64,000 nucleotides of DNA from Hofstenia miamia (lineage: Eukaryota; Xenacoelomorpha; Acoela). Below the pieces are notes generated by a model. That model was not told where the DNA came from. It worked only from the letters and a program-made list of their open reading frames with translations, and ran no database searches. This document shows positions 10,610-21,276 of the stretch, piece by piece; the stretch's first letter is position 1; each line of letters opens with the position of its first letter. A program made the translations under genes and the position numbers. The stretch spans positions 283,238 to 347,237 of the forward strand of contig SCFE01000005.1 in assembly GCA_004352715.1 (NCBI GenBank). The letters run 5' to 3'.

Positions 10610-12802
10610 TTCCTTTTAAAAGTATGTATTTATGTCATACCGCATGTAAGCATCACATGATTTACAAAGAATGACTAAATTAAAGAATTTCTGATCAAAC
10701 AGCTAAAACAAATAGACTCAATATTTTGAAACTAATTTCAATTTTGATTTTTTATGACTAGTAAAAGTGTACTATAAGGCCACGCCCCCATTAATATTCA
10801 AAAATCAGCAGATGAATGTAATCTAATTCATATACTCGAACCTGATTTGTGCCGTGTAGTATGTATTAATATAATTTCAATTATCACAGATTTATTTCAA
10901 TGCTCACACAGGCCTAATGCTAGACCCACTAAAATATGACTGTAAATATATTTGCCCACGCTTTGATAAGATTGATTGAAAAACTAAATCACGAAGATCA
11001 CAGTGATTTTAATTACTGAAACATCGAATGCTATGCAATTTACGGTAACTAGCTGCACTGTCAGTGGCCACATAGCGGAGGAATTAGCGATGTAAGAGAC
11101 TCCTTGTTAAAAGTTTAGGAATGCACCACTACATAGTAATTGTTTAAACTATTGAAATCATCTGAGATAGATAACAAAAAGCATTCTTAAATACTTTTCC
11201 TTAAATAGATAGTCGCTCGTGGAAGTCGACTTCTGAGTTTCTATTCATACTAAATTAGTAATATTTATCATTCAAAGACTTAATGCCCTACCAAAAAAAT
11301 TCATTGCAATATTGGCCATGTGTAGTCTAGTCGGTGATCATGCAAGAGAATCTGTTTTACATTTTTCATAATCACACAAGCACACAAAAACAAACAAAAT
11401 TTTTATGTAAAATTCCAATAAAAATCGTAGAGTTTTATTTTTAGAAGCATCCAAAAATAAATTCAAGTGAAATGACGTTAGCTAATTGTAAATTATTTTT
11501 AACTTATTAACTTGCTATTAGTAGTTGGATTTCTAAATAAATTTTATTGCTCATCTAATAGACCTTCACTCATGACTTTGAATTCCCCCAATGGCAATGT
11601 CGTTCATTTAAATTTACCAACAATGACATTGGAAGCGAGCTGTCCAAGTGGTGATTGGAATTAATAAAATAAATATGTATTTTGATTTTAAGATGTGCGC
11701 ATCATAAGGTGTTAGTTGAAATGGTTTTGATTTATTGATTCTTTATGGATCAGTGTGGTGGAGGAAGAGAGGTGATATTACTACACATATAATATGCCTT
11801 TAACAGTAAATGTATTTAAAAGCCGTCAATTATATATAGTAACATTAAATCTACCCTGCATTCGTAATAAAATATACGTTTGTACATTGTAGTGAAAAAC
11901 TAATAATAGTATATGCACATTTAATTTGACCACTAATAATCGCGATTCAAAGTCGATTATCAATAATAAAGTCAATAACGTAACACACAATTTTTACACA
12001 GATATAGGACCATGAACATTGCACCAATGGCATGGTAGTGGATGCATAACGATCAATTTGAAAAACAAATGATTACTTGTTAATTGAAATTTTAAGCATC
12101 TTCTCATTTGGTTTGTAGAGCAGAGAAATTGTTTTGAGTGGGTTGGGTATTCTTTGTGTTCAACTAGCCTTATAGGCCTAGGGACATTCGAGCCAAGCTT
12201 ATTTATTATTGATATAAAAATATTAAGCAAAGTATCCCATTAAAGGTTAACTCAGACAATTATTTACTAAAGACCTTCTAGACTTTGTTAATCGTGTGTC
12301 ATTCCCTGACAACCATTTTATTCTACAATGTGCTCATGCATAATTAACTTAAAATTAAGTACCTAGCTTAGCACTAGTAAAGCAAACTAATTGAAAAGAG
12401 AGGATGCGGTTTTCAATCTGAATAAATTGGGTTCAGATTTAAATATAGTTTATGAAATAATGGCTGTTTGATTTTTAGATTAGTTAATCCGTTAGTTGAG
12501 CAAAAAACATTTGCTCTCAATGAAAATATCATTAAAATGTTTTCGCTATGTATTCTTATCTCTAAGAAGATTATTATTCCAAAAAAAATAGCAATTTGTG
12601 AATTTCGGTCCCTCTATTGTCTAGTAGCAATTTTTTTAAAGAGATAATCAGGAATATTTGACCACAAGGAAAAAATATTGCATTCTCAAAATTGATTTGT
12701 ATCGAATTCAAGTACCAATACAAAGGGAAGATATTGAAAAAGAGAACTATTCTACAAATTATACTAACAAATAAGAACCTTGACACGCGTTGATGCGTTT
12801 AG
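10610..12802. other. AT-rich intergenic, nothing recognised
   Basis: No supported gene. Isolated GC-rich words such as GCCACGCCCCC (about 10781) and CAGTGGCCAC (about 11061) could be transposon remnants but lack partners. Confidence 0.5.
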
Positions 12803-12870
12803 CAGGGGTCGGCATTCTTTTGAAAACGACTGTCGAAAAATTTCATTTACGTGAATGCAAAAAGACAAAT
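12803..12870. mobile_element. Possible hAT left end
   Basis: CAGGGGTCGGCATTCTTTTG closely resembles the CAGGGGTCGGCAACC terminus common among animal hAT elements. No matching right end was found before the N gap at 13048, and the flanking GCGTTTAG is not repeated downstream. It may be a solo fragment or its other end may lie in the gap. Confidence 0.35.
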
Positions 12871-13011
12871 ATTATCAAAAAGAAGTGAAGTCGACATCAA
12901 CATTTCCGTGCTTGTAAATAATTAAAGACGTAATATATTTAAATTTGTTTTAATAATTTTTCTTTGTAATTCTCATTTGTGAGACAAAACAATAATTACT
13001 AAATGAACATT

Positions 13012-13015
<4 letters not shown>

Positions 13016-13047
<32 letters not shown>

Positions 13048-13258
13048 NNNNNNNNNNNNNNNNNNNNNNNNNNNNNNNNNNNNNNNNNNNNNNNNNNNNN
13101 NNNNNNNNNNNNNNNNNNNNNNNNNNNNNNNNNNNNNNNNNNNNNNNNNNNNNNNNNNNNNNNNNNNNNNNNNNNNNNNNNNNNNNNNNNNNNNNNNNNN
13201 NNNNNNNNNNNNNNNNNNNNNNNNNNNNNNNNNNNNNNNNNNNTATATATATATATAT
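13016..13258. repeat. (TA)n microsatellite with N gap
   Basis: TA runs at 13016-13046 and 13244-13258 flank N at 13048-13243. Confidence 0.95.
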
Positions 13259-15713
13259 TTTGTGATTGAGAAATTTAACACGGCCGGGGCCAGTACGAGA
13301 TGGGCCTTAAAATGTGCTCAAAAGTCACAGGAAGACTCATTATGCAACTTTGTGGAAATTTGGTTGCGTCATGTGCTCTAACAACATGAAAAACAGGAGA
13401 ATAAACTAAAGTAATTCAAAATCATCTTTAAAACACTATGCTGAACAAAAGCCACAAGTTCAGTGTCAACCTCAAACTAAAGCAGCGACAGTTTTCTAAG
13501 TAAGAAGAATTCTAAATGCGAATTTTCGTAGCAAAGATGACCTTTCAGACTTTCTATCTGACGTCTGAAAACTACGGATGTTCACAAAAAATGGAATTGT
13601 GGATGAATGGTAAATGAGTTGACCAATTGACCAGTTAAGAAAGACGGTATTTACTTATAAATATAGTTTCATTTGTTAGTAGTTACTTATCATATTATTG
13701 TACGCAATCATTATTCTCTGACAACAATTTTTCCTGTATGATTTATATATATATATATATATATATATAAACCTGGTGTTAGACAAATGATGAGAGATGA
13801 GTTGAGCCACGGCAAAACAGGATATATTTAGTTTACTAAAGGTAATGCCATTAATTATTCAGTTAGCTAATGAATTATTGATGTTGAGACTATAGTATTG
13901 CTTAAAGAATTACTTAGTTGAAATAAAATTTGGTCACATTTTTTGAAATGCCCTTCAAATAGAAATGAAATTACCAAAATGTATTTAATCAAAATTGATT
14001 ATACTTTTTCAATAATTTCACTTTTAAGTCTGACGTGCAAATGAGAAATGTTCATTGACAGTTTACTTTCTCTTGATACATTGTATTAGTCAGGATCAGA
14101 TTCTTTCAGGTTTACCGCATTCCGTGACTTCTAAACTTGACCGGGATATTATTATGCTGCAAAACATGTCATCACGGAAAGATATTAAAATTCTGTAGCA
14201 GAAATAAAATAGGTTATAGCTCTTCTAGAAATAATCATGCTTACGTGTATGAATGTACGCTTGGTGATTATTTATTGTGTATAAGCAGATCAACGGTATT
14301 ACAATTTTTTCAAATCTAATGATTTAGGGAGAGACTATGTGTCTAAGCTTTGCTATCCAAAATAAAATACACGCTTTGATTTACGGATGGTGAATATTTG
14401 CAAAAAATCACTTTCTCTTCTTTATGACAAAGTCAAAGTGCTGAATTGGTTTGTAAGTTACACTCTCAAAAATCCCAGAACACAAAATTAAGTAAAGTAA
14501 ATAATCATGAAACTAAGTTATTGATTACTTTCTTTTATTCAGAGCGCATCTGGTGTTGTCATTTGTCACTAGTAAATTGATGAGAATATCTGGCTATTCC
14601 AGACTAAATAACGCATTACAATAGATAGACCTTTGAGTAGTACTATACCTGTAGATAGCTAAATACAGACTTAAAACACGGTTGTCATTTCTGAAACTTA
14701 CATGAACTTCAAATACTTTCCATTTAGATGCTTAGATGTAAAGCATTTTTTTAAATGATGCCGCTGAATACGCTTTCAACCCTTAAGAATAATGTAGGCA
14801 ATAGTGTTTTTACATTAGGAGGTCGATGAAAAATAATTTTGAGAGTTAGAAATACAACATTAACAAACTGCAAACCTCAGAGTTGTCTGTAAGTGGTTAG
14901 ATTAGTTCACTAGTGTCACTGAAGGGGTGCGGGGTTCATGCACACCAGGCCCCCAAATTAAGAAAAATTAGACTAAAAAAGTAGAAACAAAGCATATTAG
15001 AAGCAACTTTAACAAATACTGTGCACCCAAGCTTAGAATTTAAAGCTTTTTGGCGCCCACGATACCAAAATAACAAAGATATTACATATTATATAAATAT
15101 AGCAAAAAATTGTATCTACTATGCACCAAAACTCGTACTGAAAATTTAGTACATAAAATTCCGCGCCCCTATTTTAATATCTCCACCGGCTCCCCAAAAC
15201 TACAGATATGTCATTCCGTCCTATGGAAGAGTGCATTTGGCTGGCAAATAATTTAATTGTGCGTTCATCTAAAATTTCTTCTATCAGATCGATGCAAGAC
15301 AACCACATGCATATTTAAATATTTTCACTTCCATATATGCAGTAGCGATGAGAATAATCATAGAGATAACATTAAATTTTAACATGAATTAATTGTCACA
15401 TATACATTTTAAATCTGATTAGCTTATATGTATTGACTTCTAATTGCAACAGACTTACAACACCTGGGTCATAACGTACTTCTTGGAAATATTTAAAAAT
15501 GATAAATAACTATTAATTATCCAATGTTAGCCATCATCTTGTGCATAGATTAAAATCATTTTCAAGTACTTTAAGGTATATTTCGATAAAATTTGATTAA
15601 ACACTTTTTACATTGAAGTAATCAGATTTTAATATACAACTCAGAATTTGGCTCTATATGCAATACATGTTTTATTGATGCATCTATTCACATTATTATT
15701 AAATACCTTACAG
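13259..15713. other. Intergenic with weak transposon-like patches
   Basis: A (TA)n run lies at 13744-13769. From about 14915 to 15195 GC-rich words (GGGGTGCGGGG, AGGCCCCC, TTGGCGCCC, CCGCGCCCC, CCGGCTCCCC) interrupt AT-rich DNA in a pattern typical of decayed DNA-transposon remnants, but no terminal repeat pair was established. No protein-like frame was found. Confidence 0.35.
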
Positions 15714-15848
15714 GGGTGGATTGATTATGAGAAACGTTTTTCTATGGTTCACTATTTGCGAATATTTCATGAGGGGCAGTGGCGAAAAATGTCAAGCAAA
15801 GGATTGGATCCAACTAAAACATTAAGAAAATGCACACTCATGTTCTAA
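15714..15848 (+). CDS. Candidate host exon (terminal), unidentified
   Basis: A splice-acceptor-like junction (…AATACCTTACAG|GGG) is followed in phase 0 by 44 codons and TAA at 15846-15848. The peptide begins GWIDYEKRFSMVHYLRIFHE and has balanced composition with two Trp, unlike most AT-rich frames here. I recognise no domain. It could be a last coding exon, a fragment of a transposon gene or chance. The acceptor has only a moderate pyrimidine tract. Confidence 0.3.
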   Translation, partial: GWIDYEKRFSMVHYLRIFHEGQWRKMSSKGLDPTKTLRKCTLMF

Positions 15849-18067
15849 TGTGAGCATCATTTTGAAGTAGATAAAATGATGTTTTAAAGGAACATCCCAA
15901 ATTTCAACAAATTGAATTAAAAACAGGCCAAATAATCGATAGGTAGACCTGAATACACCTCGGTGGCACTGAATATCAGAAAACGAAGAAATACTGAAAT
16001 TCAGCAGATTTTTCGTTAGTAAAATCGAAGATAGTGTTCCAACTATTCATTATTTTAATAACTTGCAAATATATTGTGATTGACAGCATTAGAAAAAAAC
16101 AAGATATTATGCAAACCAAACCAAAGACATCAAGAACAAGCATACCTGAGGCTAGGCTCTCAGCACGTGTCCGCTTCACCCAGTTACAGAATTCGAAATT
16201 TTACGATTTCTTCCATATCAATATTATTATCACAATCACTGACAAGAAAAAAAGAACAGTGTACATGTCTGCTGCACTGTTACAACGGCGCTATTTGTGA
16301 GATTAGGTAAGCTCTCCAAGATATTCTATTCAAATGTGCTTGTGGGAAGGCTGGACAATGAAAAATAAAGTGCACATTTTCACGTGGAAGGCTGCTCTTT
16401 GAAAAACAAGAATTCGAAAACCATTGCAATTCTCGTCACCAGTGATAAATTCGACTCTTCTAAAATATTGAATCTATCACTACAGAAATAGGGGATATCA
16501 ATATGAAAAAGGCTACTGCAGCATTTAGCAAGAATCCAATTGCTTAAGTGCTGTGGAATATATCTACTATTCTGTAAGAAACAGAAGAATATCATGAACT
16601 GCTTCTACAACAATGCATAGTCCTGAATAACTGTTCTTTTGTTGATCTATATGCAATAATAAAACACTTGATCCATTTGGGTATTTTAGAGAACTTTTTG
16701 ACACAAATACACCACCTAAAGGGTGCCAAAATCTAAAAATTATTAAGATTTTCTGCCGAGCCTTATCTATTATAGCACCAATTGATTGAAAGAACCCTCT
16801 TCTAAAGGATGTGCCTTACGTCCCCGGCAAAGCCTTACTGTAAATGTATCTGAAGCTAAAAGCACAAAAGCCCAAAATCAAAGTCTTAATTTCAATCTAT
16901 CCTTAATCCAGAAATAACATCAAAAATAGCAATATCAAAACATAGAATATCGTATGTAGTACTTATTGTAGTGTTGTTAAAATAATTTTACCTATTTTTG
17001 TAATTTTAAGAATCACCAATGACCTCGCGATTCGTAGCGGACACCAGTTTAATTGTCTGAGCTGTAATCACAATTGTAAAATTTAAGTTTTTAGAATTGG
17101 AAAACTATTCTAGTTACACATCAGCGATTGCCATGTAGTACATATATTTAATAGGTGGAACTTTTGAATATCAATTTTTATATAATTAGGATTTTTGAAC
17201 TATTTATATTTGGCTTGTGCAAATAACGGAGAAAATGTAATCAGCTCAACGCATGTTTAAAACAAAATTTAGTGGATTATTTCGGGAGCAACTTTATTAG
17301 TTTTCAGAAAATCAGGGGCGCCGGAAGAATTCTTGGTGGGCAGGGGCGTCTTTATAAAATGACAAATTTTTTTATACATTTTTAATATTGATTAAACAAT
17401 CGTCATGAAAAATAGAGCACATCAACATATGTATCAACACTTATTAATTATGTAATGCATAAAAGGCAAATCCTGCCCAACTGAAAATAATTCTGCCTCC
17501 GTGAATAGAGATAACAGTGGCAGCTTCTCTCTCTGTCCCCTGTTCCAGCGCTGATGCTAAAACCGGCAAACATTATCCCCTATATTAGCTCTGTTACAAA
17601 AATACGCTGAAACTGAAATTTTAAAGTTTTCCATAACCAGCTAGTGAATCCAGTAGCAAGCTATAATACTTTACAAAATGTGTTTGGGCAAGAAATTGTA
17701 CATTCCCTAAACTATAAGAGTGTCATGTCATGGGTAGAGTGGGATTGATTAATATTCTATATAGTTCTACACTCATTCATCACTCATGTTTCCGTTTTGA
17801 ACAATTACAGTACGCCAAATAGAATTTCGGTTTTTTCATTACAAATTTATTAGGTTGATGAATAATTATTGAGCAAAGTGGAAATTGAAGAAGAATGGAA
17901 TGATAAATTCAGAGCAGTGTATTGATTAAATCAACTTTTAAATGTTTTTCGAAAATCTTTTGAAGCGATGATAAAGTTCTCTCTAATGAATAAAAATGGA
18001 TTTAGAGTTATTGTAATTAATCGAGTTATTTAGATAATATTTGCTTTTAAGATTTTTGTGTACGCAG
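15849..18067. other. Intergenic or intronic, possible transposon remnant
   Basis: At 17313 CAGGGGCGCCGGAAG followed by GGTGGGCAGGGGCG looks like a hAT-type left end. CAGCGCTGGAA in the reverse complement near 17545 may be its partner, but no target duplication supports this. Frames at 16034-16310 are open on both strands without a recognisable domain. Confidence 0.3.
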
Positions 18068-18231
18068 CATATAAAATTAATTTTTAATATTGCATGCGAA
18101 TTCAAGCCTTTTTCATCAGAATTGGCTAGGAATGGAGACCAAATAATACATGAAAAAATGCACGAATTATCTTCCCATTTACAAGCTGATACACAATACA
18201 AAGCCTTGGTCAAGAATACAATCCCACGAAT
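18068..18231 (+). CDS. Candidate internal exon, unidentified protein
   Basis: An acceptor-like TTTTTGTGTACGCAG ends at 18067. The following 164 bases are open in phase 0 and end at AAT|GTAATT, a usable but weak donor. The peptide starts HIKLIFNIACEFKPFSSELA and continues with charged, helix-forming residues (RNGDQIIHEKMHELSSHLQ). Composition and flanking splice signals are exon-like. I do not recognise the family. AT-rich DNA produces chance frames of this size, so confidence is modest. If real, the surrounding featureless DNA would be intron. Confidence 0.33.
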
Positions 18232-19482
18232 GTAATTTATGTAGATATAGTTTTTTCAAGTTTGAATCACCCGCATCTCTGTATATAAAATTAAACACTT
18301 CAATATACACCTGTATTTTTATGTAAATTTATGTAATCCCAAAAATATGCTAGAGCATTTATCAGTTAATTGGCAAAATACAATTTGAAAAAATTTCTCG
18401 TAGAAATTCAAATGAACATGAAAAATGGTATATCTTTATGTATATAAAGTTTTGAACAAAGCTCTATTTTCTGGTTGAAAGAATTGATGCACTTATAGAA
18501 TTAGGCCTATAAATCATTAGAAAAATTTGTACAAATGGAATAAATATAGTTTTTACAAATAAAATACCCGGCATGTAAAATTTGCGATATTAAGCCTGAC
18601 ATGTTATCATGGGCGTAGCTAGAAGAATATTTCAACAATGTCAAAATTGTGCTCTGTAGGGAGCAAAGTCCAAGAAAATTTACAAAATTGAAGCTTAATA
18701 AATACATTTCATGACCAATTTTGTCAATCAGTCATTGAATCCTCTGAATAATTTGAAGCTGTAGACATTATACAGACAATATACATAATAATGTAAAAAA
18801 GAGACTCATGAGCTCTCAAAGGCGTCAATTGATTCAGTTGGCACATAGGTCACCTACACCTATGGTTACTTAAACTAGAGTGAGCACACTATGATGGAAA
18901 AACCAGAAACTGTCCCAACTGCTACTTTTTACTTTTATGATTTCAAAATTACGGTTTTTCTTGGACTCAAACTTTACAATGAACATGACATTTAAGTAAC
19001 TGTTTCAAAGGTAAGTTTACTGTTTATGAACTGCTGTCCTTTGACATTAAATGATTCCGTAGTAATGATTCTATCTGCTTCCCAATAAAGTTGGCTTTTA
19101 AAATTTAATTTTTTCTTAGATGAAATATTCCATTCTTTGAGTTTTTCGAAACAACTATTTTTGCTAACACACTATTGAGATGTAGAGGAATAATTTTTCA
19201 AACATCAAAAATCGAATAGAAAAAACAAAACTTCCTCTTTAAATTTGCAATCGCCCCATACTACTGTTTACCTAACTTCGTCTTTATTGGAATCACACAT
19301 CCGTCTTTCAGTTAAATTGAATAGCGCTAATTGGCAATATCAACGTAACTACAACATTGCGATATTAAGAAAGATAACTTCTTCCATCATTTTCATGAGG
19401 ATAATATAAATAGTCTTCCTCTTCTATTGACATCCTGTTTCCTATGCAGCAATCTATATTTGTCTGCTAGCTACAAATTATT
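18232..19482. other. AT-rich, nothing recognised
   Basis: Only a GGGCGTAGCTAGAAG word near 18612, often seen at ends of decayed DNA elements, stands out. No partner was found. Confidence 0.45.
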
Positions 19483-20423
19483 AATAACATGGAATATGAA
19501 TTTCTGAGCTTTTGTATACAAATTTAAGATGTCATCTTCAACAATGAAAAACCGGAATTCATTCGACTTTACTTACATTGTTTACATATAAATATATTTT
19601 TGAATAGTCCATTGCAATGGGTGTTGTTACGGTTGGGGTTAGGTTAGGGTTAGGGTCAGACATGTCAACGAGCCGAGCTTCTAACGATCCGAGCAGAGTC
19701 GAGCCGAGCCGAGTCGAGCTGAGCACAGTATTTGATATACAACAAGCCCAAAACGAGCCTATTTTAGGCAAAGCAAGTATATAGTTCTGCTTGTTAATTT
19801 GATTATGGAGATTTTTCTTATTTTTTTGCAGCCTTTCCTATAATCTTTATTAAGAAATGTTTATTAAATAATAGAAAGAGCTATATAAAAAATTCTTTGA
19901 GCACAATATTTTTAAAAATATACCAAGCTAAAACGAGCCTCATTCAAGTATTNAATAACATGGAATATGAATTTCTGAGCTTTTGTATACAAATTTAAGA
20001 TGTCATCTTCAACAATGAAAAACCGGAATTCATTCGACTTTACTTACATTGTTTACATATAAATATATTTTTGAATAGTCCATTGCAATGGGTGTTGTTA
20101 CGGTTGGGGTTAGGTTAGGGTTAGGGTCAGACATGTCAACGAGCCGAGCTTCTAACGATCCGAGCAGAGTCGAGCCGAGCCGAGTCGAGCTGAGCACAGT
20201 ATTTGATATACAACAAGCCCAAAACGAGCCTATTTTAGGCAAAGCAAGTATATAGTTCTGCTTGTTAATTTGATTATGGAGATTTTTCTTATTTTTTTGC
20301 AGCCTTTCCTATAATCTTTATTAAGAAATGTTTATTAAATAATAGAAAGAGCTATATAAAAAATTCTTTGAGCACAATATTTTTAAAAATATACCAAGCT
20401 AAAACGAGCCTCATTCAAGTATT
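19483..20423. repeat. Perfect 470-bp duplication joined by one N
   Basis: Bases 19483-19952 and 19954-20423 are the same sequence at offset 471, separated by one N at 19953. As at 1113-2313 this looks like an unmerged contig overlap. It duplicates the left end of the MITE described next and creates two identical minus-strand open frames (19559-19771 and 20030-20242), which should not be counted as a gene pair. Confidence 0.9.
19641..19656 (+). repeat. Interstitial TTAGGG-like repeat (duplicate copy at 20112-20127)
   Basis: The sequence reads GGTTAGGTTAGGGTTAGGGT (19637 onward, after a related GGTTGGGG). With the part beyond the MITE (20502-20511, GTTAGGGTTG) it makes a short degenerate telomere-like block now split by an insertion. 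It has too few units to be a chromosome end. Confidence 0.75.
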
Positions 20424-20501
20424 TTATGTGCCGAGCCAAGCCGATTTTACACAAAATTTAAACGAGCCGAGCTTGGAAATGTCGCCTCATTCACAAGTCT
20501 G
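20128..20501. mobile_element. hAT-type MITE inserted in telomere-like repeat
   Basis: The left terminus CAGACATGTCAACGAG (20128; duplicated at 19657) pairs with CAGACTTGTGAATGAG read from the right end at 20501, 13 of 16 matching. The 8-bp sequence GTTAGGGT lies directly before the left end and directly after the right end (20502-20509), an exact hAT-length target duplication. Internally the word GAGCCGAG and relatives (GAGCCGAGC, GTCGAGC, ACGAGCC) recur near both ends, as subterminal transposase-binding repeats do. The 374-bp element has no coding capacity. The apparent second copy of its left part at 19657-19952 is an assembly artefact. Confidence 0.85.
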
Positions 20502-20730
20502 GTTAGGGTTGGGCATGGATGCAAGATTAACTCATCCGCAATGATAAATCTACTACTAATGTTACTATAAATATATTCCCATGCTTCTCCCTTTGGGCAA
20601 ATTCATACTTTTACGATACTTGCTTCTTGTAAACTTTATTTCAGATTTAAATTTTTTAAAGTTTGCATGAATATTGCAGGAATAACGACAAAAAATTTTA
20701 AAAAATCGTGCACATCGCGATATTCGTCGA

Positions 20731-20754
20731 ATATATATATATATATATATATAT
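20731..20754. repeat. (TA)n microsatellite
   Basis: A pure AT run of 24 bases directly before an unidentified coding remnant. Confidence 0.95.
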
Positions 20755-21276
20755 CACAAACAGGAGGAAGAAATTTCCTTATTTGCAACATCTTCATTCA
20801 ATCGTTTTAAGCACCTAGATAACTTAAAATAGAATCTCCAAGATTCTCAATTTTATCAAATAGATCAATCAGGCATGATTGAACTCGGAATTGATTGCCT
20901 AAAAGAATTTAAATTGGAGTGGTCCTCTCCAGCTTTGAAAAGTGTGCTAGTCTCGAGTGCATCACGAAGAAGGCAACATGTTCTTCGACCTGCTAAAATG
21001 TGTCATAAAGCTAGATATTCCCACGAGCAACTTCAATTGCATTCGAGCCAGCCATTGATTTTTCAACAAAATTGGTCAACTTGTCATAAAGACCGGTCGA
21101 CATCTACATTTTCCGATAATTAAAAAGAAAGCTTTCTCCGAAGCCACCTTCCATTAAGCTCTTATTATCGTCAATTGAGAATCTATGGTAGACGTCAAAA
21201 GACGTTTAAACCACTGAAGCTTAACTACATTAGATGTGCTCTGGAGCGGCTTAGAGGGGTGAATAGTACAAAATAG
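20755..21276 (+). pseudogene. Unidentified broken coding sequence
   Basis: One frame runs about 173 codons from 20755 to the TAG at 21274-21276 with only two internal stops (TAG near 20830 and TAA at 21121-21123), which is unusual at this AT content. Recognisable protein-like pieces include FATSSFNRFKHLDNLK, IELGIDCLKEFKLEWSS, SASRRRQHVLRPAKMCHKAR and, after the second stop, LNYIRCALERLRGVNST. Base composition is less AT-rich than its surroundings. I do not recognise a domain and no splice structure is clear. A decayed host retrocopy or a transposon gene fragment are both possible. Confidence 0.45.

Noticed and set aside
17313-17550. Complete hAT element between CAGGGGCGCCGGAAG and TTCCAGCGCTG
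   Set aside because: The proposed ends differ by a 3-base gap and flanking octamers CAGAAAAT and ATGCTAAA do not match; kept only as a possible remnant.
19559-20242. Two identical 70-residue minus-strand frames suggesting a gene pair
   Set aside because: They lie in the duplicated 470-bp segment around a single N and overlap a MITE; one is an assembly copy of the other.
19637-20511. Chromosome end or telomere
   Set aside because: Only a few degenerate units, with ordinary sequence on both sides; it is an interstitial block split by a transposon.
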